Source: LMUY01 sp965199555 (GTDB taxonomy: Bacteria > Pseudomonadota > Alphaproteobacteria > Acetobacterales > Acetobacteraceae). From it: 64,000 nt of DNA. How positions within the stretch are numbered: position 1 is the first letter of the stretch; the number at the start of each line of letters is the position of its first letter. Location of the stretch: contig CBDASJ010000006.1 in assembly GCA_965199555.1 (NCBI GenBank), positions 310,001 to 374,000 on the forward strand. The letters are read 5' to 3'. The notes beneath the pieces are model-generated. The model was not told the DNA's origin, searched no databases, and saw nothing but the letters and a program-made list of their open reading frames with translations. Shown one piece after another: positions 24,968 through 34,154 of this stretch. Made by a program: the position numbers and the translations under genes.

Positions 24968-26946
24968 CAGCCAAACGTCGCCAGGGCGAGCGCGATTACG
25001 CAGGACAGCAGCCCCACGCCGTCAGCCACTTCCTGGCTGACGCGACGCGCTTGCAGCACCCGGCCGTGCGCCAGGCTTTCCCACTGCGCCAGGTTCTGAT
25101 CGATCACCGCCAAGCGTTCCTGAGCAGCCGAGAAGCCCGACTCGTCGCCGGACAATTCCTCCTCGTCGTCCAACACCGCGACGATCTGCGGCAACTGCCC
25201 TGCCTGCGCCAAGGAGGCGAGCCGCTGTGCCAGCCGCTCCCGTCGGGACCGGCTGCTGAACCGCTGCAACAGCGGTTCCACAGCAGCCACCGCCCATTGG
25301 CTGAGGAACGGCAGCTCCGAGGTGGAAAGCTTCTGCTGCAATCGTGCCAGCAGGCGGAGCTGGGACATGAAGTCGGTCGCGGTCAACGCGCCGGCAAGGC
25401 GGCTGAGATCAACGTCCAGCCGCTCGTCGCGCCGCGCCTCGATGAACACGGCGACCTGGCGATCAACCAGGGGGCGGTCGCCCCGTGGCGCCCGGGCGGC
25501 GTTGGCTTCCAGGGCCGGCAGCAGATCCGGCAGGCGAATGGCCCAAGCCTGACCCGTCGCCGGCGACTCGCACGGCATCAGTGGGTTGAGGTGGTAGGCC
25601 AAGCGCCACGCGCCCGTGCCGCTGCGGCCGCCTGCGAACCAGTGCCGCGTTTCCAGACTTTCCAGCCGCGCCACGGCCGCGTCCTGCACACCCTCCCGCC
25701 GCTCGTCCCAGGCCGCGGTCACGTGCGAGGTGACGATCTCCGCCAGCAAGTCCGCCTGGTCGGGCGCATGGTTCAACGCGTGGTCCAGCGCGCTGCCCAG
25801 CCCGTCCGGCCATATCGGCAGGCGCCGCCACACCAGCGGCGCGGCCGGGTCCAGGATGGCGATCGTCCGGGTCAGGAGCAACGCGTCCGCCCGGCCATCC
25901 GCCGCCAGCACCTCCGCCTCGCGCAGGCGGACGGCTTCGTCGATCAGCGCCGCTGCCGCCACGTCGCCCACGCCCCGGCGCAGCCAACGGTCGATGGTGC
26001 CGTTGCGCAGCATGGGGCCGGCGATCTCCGGCGAGCGGATCATGGTGTGGGCCAACATGCGCCCGGTCCAGGCCAACTGCCCGCCCACGTCCAGCGGGCG
26101 TTGCGCGCGGCGGGGCGGACGGGCCGCGATCCGACGCGCCCGGGCGGCCGCCGGGTTGGCGAGCAGCGCCGGCGACGGCCGATGCTCCGGATCGTCCGCC
26201 AGCATGCCGCGTACCAAATCCACCAAGCCGGACGGCAGCCGGTGGTCGCCGACCAGGGCGGCGTAGCTGCCCACGTCCAGCTTGTTGCGCAGCACCTCCT
26301 CGTCCGGCACGCCTTCCACCGGGTTCTTGCCCAAGGCGAGCATCACCATCAGGGCGCCCAGGGCATACACGTCGTCGGCGATCCGCCCGTCGCCCCGGCC
26401 CGTTGGCAGGCACACCGCGGAATACGGTGGCTCCATCCAGCTCGGCTGGTGGCACGCGGGCGGCGCGGCCCAGGCGCAGCCAAGCGTCACCGGCGTGCGC
26501 GGCGCCGCCTGGAACAAATTGTCGGCGCGGATGGCGCGATGCGTGACGTCGCGGTCCTGCAACTCCCCCAAGGCGAGCGCCATGGGCTTGAGCACGAAAT
26601 CCGTCAGGTCCGCTTCGGGCCACGGCCGCAGGGTCGCCAGCAGCGAGGGGCCCGGCGGCGCTGGGCATATGATGAAGTAGCCGATCTCGCCCGACGGCAT
26701 TGCCGCCTGCCCGTGTGCCAAGGGCGGCAGGATGTGGGAGGTGGCGAAACCCACCATGGCGCTCAAGGTCCGGACGCGAACCGAGAAACCGCGGCGGACC
26801 GACACGGCCATGTATCCGCCCACGTTGCTGCGATGCGCCGCGAACGCCGTCAGCGGGGCGGCCACGTTGGCGAGCGGCTGGGCGAAGTCGATCGTGTAAA
26901 GGCCGCCGATCAGCCCGGCGGCGGCCTCCTTGGGAGTATTTGCCAT
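24967..26946 (-). CDS. Protein-kinase-like membrane protein, probably a pseudokinase
   Basis: A 659-residue protein. Residues about 20-290 have a protein-kinase fold: the C-lobe landmark DDVYALGALMVMLALGKNP is clear, as are the activation segment end MEPPYSA and HRPSP. However, the catalytic loop reads HRAIRADN (136-143), with Asp replaced by Ala and Lys by Arg, and the DFG position reads LGC, so phosphotransfer is unlikely. Residues 300-600 are a helical domain of unknown type, and the last 18 (LLSCVIALALATF) form a C-terminal membrane anchor. It overlaps the small membrane protein by one base. Confidence 0.8.
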   Translation of the reverse strand: MANTPKEAAAGLIGGLYTIDFAQPLANVAAPLTAFAAHRSNVGGYMAVSVRRGFSVRVRTLSAMVGFATSHILPPLAHGQAAMPSGEIGYFIICPAPPGPSLLATLRPWPEADLTDFVLKPMALALGELQDRDVTHRAIRADNLFQAAPRTPVTLGCAWAAPPACHQPSWMEPPYSAVCLPTGRGDGRIADDVYALGALMVMLALGKNPVEGVPDEEVLRNKLDVGSYAALVGDHRLPSGLVDLVRGMLADDPEHRPSPALLANPAAARARRIAARPPRRAQRPLDVGGQLAWTGRMLAHTMIRSPEIAGPMLRNGTIDRWLRRGVGDVAAAALIDEAVRLREAEVLAADGRADALLLTRTIAILDPAAPLVWRRLPIWPDGLGSALDHALNHAPDQADLLAEIVTSHVTAAWDERREGVQDAAVARLESLETRHWFAGGRSGTGAWRLAYHLNPLMPCESPATGQAWAIRLPDLLPALEANAARAPRGDRPLVDRQVAVFIEARRDERLDVDLSRLAGALTATDFMSQLRLLARLQQKLSTSELPFLSQWAVAAVEPLLQRFSSRSRRERLAQRLASLAQAGQLPQIVAVLDDEEELSGDESGFSAAQERLAVIDQNLAQWESLAHGRVLQARRVSQEVADGVGLLSCVIALALATFG

Positions 26947-27018
26947 TTTGGCGTGCCCGACCTTTGCACGGCCATCATGGCGGCTGAGAGGTTAACCAGA
27001 GGTTTGCGAATCCGGCGG

Positions 27019-28308
27019 TCAGCCCTCGAACGGATCGCGCATGAGGATGGTGTCGTCACGCTCCGGGCTGGTGGACAGCAGGGTCACCGGCGCCTCCACC
27101 AGCTCCTCGATGCGGCGGACGTATTTGATGGCCTGGGCCGGCAACTCGCCCCACGACCGCGCGCCGCGGGTCGAGCCGGACCAGCCCTCGACCGTCTCGA
27201 AGATCGGCCGGGCGGCGGCCTGCGCGCCTTGTGCGGCCGGGAAGCTGCGCACCGTCCGGCCCGCCACCTCGTAGCCCGTGCAGATCCGCAACTCCGGCAG
27301 GCCGTCCAACACGTCCAGCTTGGTCAGGGCCAGGCCGCTGATGCCGCCGACCTTCACGGCCTGCCGCACCATCGCCGCGTCGAACCAACCGCAGCGGCGC
27401 GGGCGGCCGGTCACGGTGCCGAACTCGTGCCCGCGTTCGCCCAGCTTGCGCCCGATCTCGTCGTTCAACTCGGTCGGGAACGGGCCGCTGCCGACGCGGG
27501 TGCAATACGCCTTGGCGATGCCCAGCACGAAGCCGATGGCGGACGGTGCCATGCCGGAGCCGCTGGCCGCGGTGGCGGCAATCGTGTTGCTGCTGGTGAC
27601 GAAGGGGTAGGTGCCGTGGTCGACGTCCAGCATCACCGCCTGCGCGCCCTCGAACAGGATGCGCTGGCCGGCGCGCCGGGCCTCGTCCAGGCGTTCCCAC
27701 ACCGGCTCGACATGCGGCAGGATACGCGGCGCCAGCGCCAGCAGGTCGTCCAGCAACTGCCGCTTTTCGAACGTTTCGGCGCCCAGGCCGCGCAGCAGCG
27801 TGTTGTGGTGCAGCAGCAGCTCGTCCAGCTTGTCGGACAGGGTGTCCGGCTCGGCCAGGTCGCAGGCCCGGATGGCCCGCCGTGCGACCTTGTCCTCGTA
27901 GGCCGGGCCGATGCCGCGGCCGGTGGTGCCGATCTTGCGCTCGCCGCGCGCCGCTTCCCGGGCGCGGTCCAGTGCCGCGTGCAGCGGCAGGATCAACGGC
28001 GCGTTGTCGGCCAGGCGCAGATTGGCCGGGGACACGTCCAGGCCCTGTGCCCGCACTCGGTCCATTTCCGCCAGCAACGCCACGGGATCGACCACCACGC
28101 CGTTGCCGATCACGCCCAGCTTGCCGCGCACCAGGCCGGACGGCAGCAGGCTCAGCCGATACGTCTGATTGCCCACCACCAGGGTGTGCCCGGCATTGTG
28201 CCCGCCCTGGAAGCGCACGACGATGTCCGCGCGGCTAGCCAGCCAGTCCACCACCTTGCCCTTGCCCTCGTCACCCCACTGGGCGCCGATCACCGTCACG
28301 TTTGCCAT
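27019..28308 (-). CDS. purA: Adenylosuccinate synthetase
   Basis: A 429-residue GTP-dependent ligase of IMP and aspartate, the first step from IMP to AMP. Motifs are GAQWGDEGKGKVVDWL (P-loop, including the catalytic Asp), GGHNAGHTL (catalytic His) and the GTP-binding TKLDVLDGL. It is the last gene of a leftward unit and lies 14 bases after hisZ. Confidence 0.97.
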   Translation of the reverse strand: MANVTVIGAQWGDEGKGKVVDWLASRADIVVRFQGGHNAGHTLVVGNQTYRLSLLPSGLVRGKLGVIGNGVVVDPVALLAEMDRVRAQGLDVSPANLRLADNAPLILPLHAALDRAREAARGERKIGTTGRGIGPAYEDKVARRAIRACDLAEPDTLSDKLDELLLHHNTLLRGLGAETFEKRQLLDDLLALAPRILPHVEPVWERLDEARRAGQRILFEGAQAVMLDVDHGTYPFVTSSNTIAATAASGSGMAPSAIGFVLGIAKAYCTRVGSGPFPTELNDEIGRKLGERGHEFGTVTGRPRRCGWFDAAMVRQAVKVGGISGLALTKLDVLDGLPELRICTGYEVAGRTVRSFPAAQGAQAAARPIFETVEGWSGSTRGARSWGELPAQAIKYVRRIEELVEAPVTLLSTSPERDDTILMRDPFEG

Positions 28309-28322
28309 GGTTTATGCGTGTC

Positions 28323-29492
28323 CTAAGAGTGGGCTGGCGCCGCTGGGATCGCCTCGGCCACGCCGTTTCGCAGGATATGCGTGCAGCGCAGCCGTGCGGC
28401 CTCGGCTGCCGGGTCATCGACCGGGTCCAGCGCGGCCACGGTGGCGTAGCCGTCGGTTCGTAGCCGTGCCGCGGCGGCGTGGTCCTGTCCCACCGGCACG
28501 AACACCCGCGCCGGCATGCGCGGCGGGGGGCAGGCGCGCAGCACGGCATCCGGGTACAGGGTCAGGCCGGTCGCCGGCTCCTCGCCGCATTGGTAACGGC
28601 CGCCGCGCCCGAGCACCTCGTGCCGGCCCGGGGCGTACACGGCGGTGCAGACGCCGGTGTGGTACGGCAGGTCGCGGAACTCCAGCGGATCGACGGTGAG
28701 CTTCAGCGACGGCGCGCGGGCCTGGATCGCCCGCACGGTGTCCGCCAGGCGCTGGCACAGCGTGGCGGAGCGTGGCGGCAGCGCCAAACGCTCCACCTGG
28801 GCCAGTGCCGGGCCGGCCAGTCCGGCTGCCAGCAGCAGCTCGCTCAACGTGTCGGCCATGCGCCCGCCATGCTGGACGACGGATGCCACGTCCTTGCGGT
28901 CCAGCGCGCGCAGCAGCAACTGCCGGGCCGGGCCGGTCAACCCCGCCTCGTCCAGCAGGGTCGGCGCGAGCCGCGGCAAGGTGAGGTCGAAGCTGATGCG
29001 CGCCAGGCCGAGCGCGGCCAGGGCCTCGGCCGCCACCAGCACCATCTCCGCGTCCGCCGCCAGGCTGTCGCAGCCGATCAGTTCGATGCCCGCCTGGGCG
29101 ACCTGGCGGTCGGGCGCGATCTGGTTGCCCCGCACCAGCAGGCATTGCCCGGCATAGCTCAACCGCAGCGGCCGCGGCGCACCCGCCAGGCGCGTGGTGG
29201 CGATGCGCGCGACCTGCGGCGTCATGTCGGCGCGCACGCCCATCATGCGGTGCGAATCCGGGTCCATCAGCCGGAAGATCTGGTCCGCCATGGCCGAGCC
29301 GGCGCCGGCCAGCAGACCGTCCTCGAACTCCAGCAGCGGCGGCTTGATCCTCTCGTAGCCATGGGCGGCGAACACGCCCATCACCACCTCGACCGCCGCA
29401 GCCTCGGTTTCCGCGTCCGGCGGCAGCAGGTCACGCAGCCCGGCGGGCAGCAGGGCCGGGTTGTTGATGGTATCGGGCAAGGTGTCGGGCAT
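28323..29492 (-). CDS. hisZ: ATP phosphoribosyltransferase regulatory subunit HisZ
   Basis: A 389-residue paralogue of histidyl-tRNA synthetase that activates the short form of HisG in histidine biosynthesis. The class II core is visible (GYERIKPPLLEFEDGLL, RADMTPQVARIATTRL) and the anticodon-binding domain is absent, as in all HisZ. Its presence predicts a short-form hisG elsewhere. It lies 10 bases after serC and 14 before purA. Confidence 0.95.
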   Translation of the reverse strand: MPDTLPDTINNPALLPAGLRDLLPPDAETEAAAVEVVMGVFAAHGYERIKPPLLEFEDGLLAGAGSAMADQIFRLMDPDSHRMMGVRADMTPQVARIATTRLAGAPRPLRLSYAGQCLLVRGNQIAPDRQVAQAGIELIGCDSLAADAEMVLVAAEALAALGLARISFDLTLPRLAPTLLDEAGLTGPARQLLLRALDRKDVASVVQHGGRMADTLSELLLAAGLAGPALAQVERLALPPRSATLCQRLADTVRAIQARAPSLKLTVDPLEFRDLPYHTGVCTAVYAPGRHEVLGRGGRYQCGEEPATGLTLYPDAVLRACPPPRMPARVFVPVGQDHAAAARLRTDGYATVAALDPVDDPAAEAARLRCTHILRNGVAEAIPAAPAHS

Positions 29493-29502
29493 GGCGGCCT
29501 GG

Positions 29503-30612
29503 CTATATCATCGCCGACACGGGGGCAGAAGCAGCGGCGTACGCCCAATCGAGCCAGGGCAGCAATGCCTCAATATCGGCCAGCTCTACCGTGGCGCCGC
29601 CCCAAATCCGCAGGCCCGGTGGCGCGTCGCGGTAGCTGGCGATGTCATGGGCGATGCCCGCCGCGTCCAGCAGCGCCACCATCTGCGGGGCCCATTCATC
29701 CACCCGCAAACAGATGGAGGTGGGGGAGCGCGTCGCCGGATCGGCCGCCAGAAAGCTGACCCATGGCGTTTCCGCCACCCAGGCCGCCACCCGCGCCAAA
29801 TTGGCCTCGGCCCGCGCCACCAGTCCGGGCAAGCCGCCCTGCCCTTCCGCCCAGCGCAACCCGTCCAGCGCGTCGGCCACGCACAGCATGGATGGCGTGT
29901 TGATGGTATCGCCGCGGAAGATGCCGGGCGTGATGCGAAAAATCTTCGGCACCGGCCAGGCCGGGCTGTGCTGTGCCAGCCGGGCCAGGGCGCGCGGCGA
30001 CAGCGCCAGCATGCCGTGCCCGGCCTCACCACCCAGCGCCTTTTGCCAGGACCAGGTGACGACATCCAACCGGTCCCACGGCAAGGCCATGGCGAAAGCG
30101 GCGGAGGTCGCGTCGCACACCACCAGCCCGTCGCCGCGCCGCAGCCATGCACCGTCCGTCAGCCGTACGCCGGAGGTGGTGCCGTTCCAGGCGAGCACCA
30201 GATCATGCGCCGGGTCGACGGCATCGAGGTCGGGCAGATGGCCATACTCCGCGGCCAGCGTGCGCACGCCGGGCACGCGAAGCTGCTCCGTGATGTCGGC
30301 GGCCCATTGCGCGGAAAAGCTTTCGAACGCCAACACGTCCACCGGCCGCGGCCCCAGCAGCGACCACAGCGCCATTTCCACCGCCCCGGTGTCGGAGGCA
30401 GGGACGATGCCCAGCTTCCAATCCGCCGGCATGCCCAGCAGGGCGGCCGACCGGTCGATCACCTCGGCCAGCGCCGCGCGGGCGGCGGGCGCGCGGTGAC
30501 TGCGCCCCAGCAGCGCCGTATCCAGCGCGGACGCCTGCCAGCCCGGGCGCTTGGCACACGGGCCGGACGAGAAGCACGGGTTGGCGGGGCGCAAGGCTGG
30601 CTTGATCATCAC
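29503..30612 (-). CDS. serC: Phosphoserine aminotransferase
   Basis: A 369-residue PLP enzyme that makes O-phosphoserine from 3-phosphohydroxypyruvate (and takes part in pyridoxal phosphate synthesis). It is of the alphaproteobacterial type, with NPCFSSGPCAKRPGW at the N-terminus and the PLP lysine in WSWQKALGGEAGHG. Two ATG codons at 30612 and 30609 are equivalent starts. It heads the serC-hisZ-purA unit. The phosphoglycerate dehydrogenase gene serA, which often follows serC in related genomes, is not here. Confidence 0.93.
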   Translation of the reverse strand: MMIKPALRPANPCFSSGPCAKRPGWQASALDTALLGRSHRAPAARAALAEVIDRSAALLGMPADWKLGIVPASDTGAVEMALWSLLGPRPVDVLAFESFSAQWAADITEQLRVPGVRTLAAEYGHLPDLDAVDPAHDLVLAWNGTTSGVRLTDGAWLRRGDGLVVCDATSAAFAMALPWDRLDVVTWSWQKALGGEAGHGMLALSPRALARLAQHSPAWPVPKIFRITPGIFRGDTINTPSMLCVADALDGLRWAEGQGGLPGLVARAEANLARVAAWVAETPWVSFLAADPATRSPTSICLRVDEWAPQMVALLDAAGIAHDIASYRDAPPGLRIWGGATVELADIEALLPWLDWAYAAASAPVSAMI

Positions 30613-30664
30613 GCCGCCAGTATAGCGGCCCGCCGGCGCAGGCGCACCTCCGCCCCCAGGCGGA

Positions 30665-31159
30665 TCAGTAGGTGATGGTCGCCGTCACCGTGTCCGTGTA
30701 CAGGCCGGGCGCCACGACCTGGTTGGCCGGGATCTGACCGTATACCGTCAGCACCTGGGCCAACCCGTTGCCGGTGCCGGCCAGCGTGTTGGTGCCGACC
30801 GTGTTGCCCCATGCGGCCGTGTGGCCGGAATCCGAGTACAGCCCGTACGCCAACTGGCTGGTGTTGAACGTCATCCGGCGTTGCGTCACGGTCGCGCCGC
30901 TGCCCTGCCCCACGTCCAGCCCGACCGAGTAGGTTGTTCCCACCGTGCAAACCACGGACAGGGTGGTCGTGGCACTCACCGCCGCGGCGCTGTAGTTGCC
31001 GAAGGCGAGCGGCAAGGCGGTCAGGCTGCAAAACGACAGCACCGTCGCGCTCACGGCGATGCTGGACGTGGCCGTCGCGGCGCTGGCCGCTGGCGCGTGC
31101 GCCCCCAGCAGCAACGCGGCCGCCAAGCCGCCCCCGCCCATCTTCCAAATCCGCCGCAT
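30665..31159 (-). CDS. Spore coat protein U domain pilin (Csu-type)
   Basis: A 164-residue exported pilin subunit. The signal peptide ends near ASAATA, two cysteines (FCSLT and SVVCTV) can form the domain disulfide, and the C-terminal beta strand VTATITY is the type used for chaperone-usher assembly. The ATG 31159 is chosen because AAGGGA precedes it and the signal peptide begins there; the longer open frame overlaps the neighbouring pilin. Last gene of the cluster, 131 bases from the previous one. Confidence 0.85.
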   Translation of the reverse strand: MRRIWKMGGGGLAAALLLGAHAPAASAATATSSIAVSATVLSFCSLTALPLAFGNYSAAAVSATTTLSVVCTVGTTYSVGLDVGQGSGATVTQRRMTFNTSQLAYGLYSDSGHTAAWGNTVGTNTLAGTGNGLAQVLTVYGQIPANQVVAPGLYTDTVTATITY

Positions 31160-31290
31160 CCCGTTTTCCCTTGTCCGAGTGAAGTCGAATTGCGCCTGTT
31201 TTGGGTGCGATGCCGGCATGATGCCGTAAACAAGCAAAGAGAAGGCTTCCCGGCCGAAGTAATGGATGAATGAAACCGTGAAGATGTTGA

Positions 31291-31746
31291 TCAGTACGTT
31301 AGCAACACGGTGACGGTGTCGCCGTACAGCCCCGGCGCCACGCGCAATCCCGCCGGGATCACGCCATAGGCGGTGTAGCTGCGGACCACGGGGGTGACGA
31401 CGCTCAGCACGTAGCTGTCCGTCGCGGTCAGGGAGCCGGCGGTGCCGTCGCCCCAAACCTGCGTGTGCGCGGCGTCGCGATACAGTTGATACGGCAGGCC
31501 GGCAGCGCCGCTGCTCATGCTGCGCGCGCCGACGCCGCCCGTCCCGCCGCCCAGCCCGATCGTGTAGGACACCAGGAGGGACACCGCGGCCTGGCAGGTG
31601 ACCGTCAGGCTCGCCGTGCTGGTGGTCGCCACGCCGCTGAACGGGTTGTAGGAACCGAACGCTTCCCCCGTCGCGGTCACCGCGCAAACCTGGCCGTAAG
31701 CCGGCCTCGCAAGCATCACCAGCACGATGGCCGCGATTGCCTTCAT
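31291..31746 (-). CDS. Spore coat protein U domain pilin (Csu-type)
   Basis: A 151-residue protein with a signal peptide (AIAAIVLVMLARPAYG), two cysteines (VCAVT and TVTCQA) and the SCPU fold ending in YGDTVTVLLTY. It is a structural or tip subunit of an archaic chaperone-usher pilus. Its ATG overlaps the stop of the usher gene by 4 bases (ATGA). Confidence 0.85.
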   Translation of the reverse strand: MKAIAAIVLVMLARPAYGQVCAVTATGEAFGSYNPFSGVATTSTASLTVTCQAAVSLLVSYTIGLGGGTGGVGARSMSSGAAGLPYQLYRDAAHTQVWGDGTAGSLTATDSYVLSVVTPVVRSYTAYGVIPAGLRVAPGLYGDTVTVLLTY

Positions 31747-34154
31747 GACGCGGCCTTGTCCAGGCAGGCGAGCGGGCCGAGCGTCGCCAGGCTGCCGGGG
31801 TGCGGCCGAAACGCGAACCGCACGGCGCAGGCGGCGCCGTCCTGCCGGGTGACGGTCAACAGGTTGCTTTCCGCCAGCCCGGTGACGAAGGCCTCGCCGT
31901 CGAAGCCGACCGTGGTGGCGCTCCCCGTCGCCCTCAGCACCGCGCGGCTGCCCACCGCCAGCGGCTTGCCGGCCGCGTCCACCAGCCGCAACAGGGCGCC
32001 CTGCGTTTGTTGCAGGGGGAAGTGCACGACCACGCCGGAGCGGTCCTGCGGCCGCACGATCTGGGTTGGCGTGGCCAAGGACGCGTCCGGCGGCACGTCG
32101 CGCGCGTCGATGTCCAGCCGGTTCGCCTCGAACGAGCGCAAATTGGTCACCAGCCGCATGCCCGACCCGTCGGTTTGCCCGGCCGGGCGGTTTTCTTGCA
32201 GCACGTGGATGCCGGGCACGCCCGACGTATCCACCACGGCGAAGCTGTCATAGATGGCGTTGGCGGCGAACAACCGGCCGGCCGCCGCCACCACCGCCCC
32301 CTGCGCCGAAGCGCGATACGCCGTCTGCCCCGCCGCCCGGTCGACGCCGACATCCAGCAACGCGGCCTCGCTGCGGTATTGCAGGTCGCCCGTTTCGCGG
32401 ACCGGGCGGCCGACGGAAGACGCCAGTTGGTAGCCGTAATCGCCGATGTCGGCCGCGGATCGGCTCGCCTGCACCGTGCCGAAGGACTGGCCGCCCCCCG
32501 TCGTGCCGCTGGCCGCCACGGCGTCGCGGCCGCCCAGCGGGATGCTGATACCCACCACCGCCCCCATGCTGTGGCGCTGCGAAACATCGGCGAAGGCGGA
32601 CACGTACAGAAAGGCGCGGTCATTCAGCACCGAGCGGGAGTAGCTGGCGGACAGCAGCGTCGTGCGGGCCGCCGGCGCCAGCGCATAGACGGGCGACGTG
32701 CGGAAATCGGCATAGCCGGCCGCGAAGGACGCGCGTCGGACATCCAGGGACAACGCGTTGCGGCGGATCATCGTGAACTGGATGCCGAACGCCCCGGCGC
32801 GGCCCAGCGACCAGCCGGCCCCGGCCCGCGCGGTCAGCCGCGGCGCCGTGTCGCCCAACGACGCCGCCAGGTCGCGATACCCGGCGCTGGCCACCTGCAC
32901 GGAGGCGGTCAGGCTGAAGCCCGCCGAAATGCGCTCGAAACCGGCATAGGCCAGTCCGCCGCCACGGCCATGCGCGGTGCTGAACGCGGCGCTGAACGAC
33001 AGCACCCCCAGCCCGGCCGCCGCCACGCTGGCGCCCGCACCACCGTTCGCCACGGCCGGCGACGCTTCGGCATGGGCTTCGGCGGTCAGCCAGTCCGCCA
33101 GGCCGCGGCGATAGCTGCCGGACCCGGCGACGCTGCGATACGCGTCGCTCAGCACCCCATACGCCGTCCGCACGGAGCCGAGTTCGGCGGAAAAGGCGCT
33201 CAGCCCGCGGGCCAGCATGGTGTTGCTGGCGTAGAACGGCAGCGTTTGCGTCACCTGCTGGCCGAGCGCGTCCGTGATCGCCACCGACACGCTGCCGGCG
33301 CCGGTCACCACCGGCAACTGCCGCAGCTCGAACGGGCCGGGCGGGACGTCGCGCGACAACAACTGCACGCCGTTGACCAGCACGTCCACGCTGGACGGCA
33401 CGGCGACGGTGCCGGCAATGGTCGGTACGGGAAAGGTCACCAGGTCCGCGCGCAAGGAGAAATCCGTGGTGACCTGCAGTCCGCCCAGCCGGATCGGCCG
33501 CGTCCAGGCCAGGCCCCCGGTGATCACGTCGCCGACACGGAAGCGGCGCAGCGTGTCCGGGTCGGAATAGCTGTAGGTGGAGTCCAGCCGGGTCACGCTG
33601 CGCACGCCCACGGCACGGCCGCCCTGCGCGATCAACCCGGTGCTGGCGACGCCGAACGGGCTGAAGATGCGGGCATCCAACTGCCCCTGCACCACCGCAT
33701 GCCCGCCCGCGCCGGTCGCCACGACGTTGTAGTTGAGCACGCCGCCCGTGTCGCTTTGCGCTGCCGCCAGCACCGGGCCGCCGGCCGCGCGGCCGATCTC
33801 CGTCGGCACCAGGCTTGCCGGCGCGGCGGTGATCTGCACCAGTTGGCGCCGCCCGTCGACGACGTAGCGAATCCCCGGCAGGTCGGACAGCGCTTCGACC
33901 GCACTGTCCCCCGCGTCGCCGGCCGGGGGCCGCAGGCCGATCGCCCGCAGTTCCTCCCGGGTGGCAAGCAAGGCGGCGCCGCGCTGCTGGAAGGTGCCGA
34001 GCAGGCCGGTGTCGCGGCCGTTGATCACGACGGCCAGCATCAGCGGGCTGCCCGGCGTCACATCCTCCGACCGGGCGACGCGGATCAGCAGCACCAGGCA
34101 GGCGCTGATCGCGGCCAGGCCGCGCCGCCGGGACCGGGCCTGCAAGGCGGGCAA
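31743..34154 (-). CDS. Outer-membrane fimbrial usher (CsuD/FimD family)
   Basis: An 803-residue outer-membrane protein that secretes and assembles pilin subunits. The N-terminal signal (AAISACLVLLIRVARS) is followed by the usher N-terminal domain (LMLAVVINGRDTGLLGTF), a long beta-barrel with a plug domain (about 180-620; SVDVLVNGVQLLSRDVPPG) and C-terminal domains ending AFRPHPGSLATLGPLACLD. Length is typical of the archaic Csu group. It directly follows the chaperone gene and overlaps the next pilin. Confidence 0.9.
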   Translation of the reverse strand: MPALQARSRRRGLAAISACLVLLIRVARSEDVTPGSPLMLAVVINGRDTGLLGTFQQRGAALLATREELRAIGLRPPAGDAGDSAVEALSDLPGIRYVVDGRRQLVQITAAPASLVPTEIGRAAGGPVLAAAQSDTGGVLNYNVVATGAGGHAVVQGQLDARIFSPFGVASTGLIAQGGRAVGVRSVTRLDSTYSYSDPDTLRRFRVGDVITGGLAWTRPIRLGGLQVTTDFSLRADLVTFPVPTIAGTVAVPSSVDVLVNGVQLLSRDVPPGPFELRQLPVVTGAGSVSVAITDALGQQVTQTLPFYASNTMLARGLSAFSAELGSVRTAYGVLSDAYRSVAGSGSYRRGLADWLTAEAHAEASPAVANGGAGASVAAAGLGVLSFSAAFSTAHGRGGGLAYAGFERISAGFSLTASVQVASAGYRDLAASLGDTAPRLTARAGAGWSLGRAGAFGIQFTMIRRNALSLDVRRASFAAGYADFRTSPVYALAPAARTTLLSASYSRSVLNDRAFLYVSAFADVSQRHSMGAVVGISIPLGGRDAVAASGTTGGGQSFGTVQASRSAADIGDYGYQLASSVGRPVRETGDLQYRSEAALLDVGVDRAAGQTAYRASAQGAVVAAAGRLFAANAIYDSFAVVDTSGVPGIHVLQENRPAGQTDGSGMRLVTNLRSFEANRLDIDARDVPPDASLATPTQIVRPQDRSGVVVHFPLQQTQGALLRLVDAAGKPLAVGSRAVLRATGSATTVGFDGEAFVTGLAESNLLTVTRQDGAACAVRFAFRPHPGSLATLGPLACLDKAAS

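Noticed and set aside
31160..31687. Upstream extension of the pilin frame at 30665
   Set aside because: It overlaps the neighbouring pilin out of frame; the signal peptide and ribosome site put the start at 31159.
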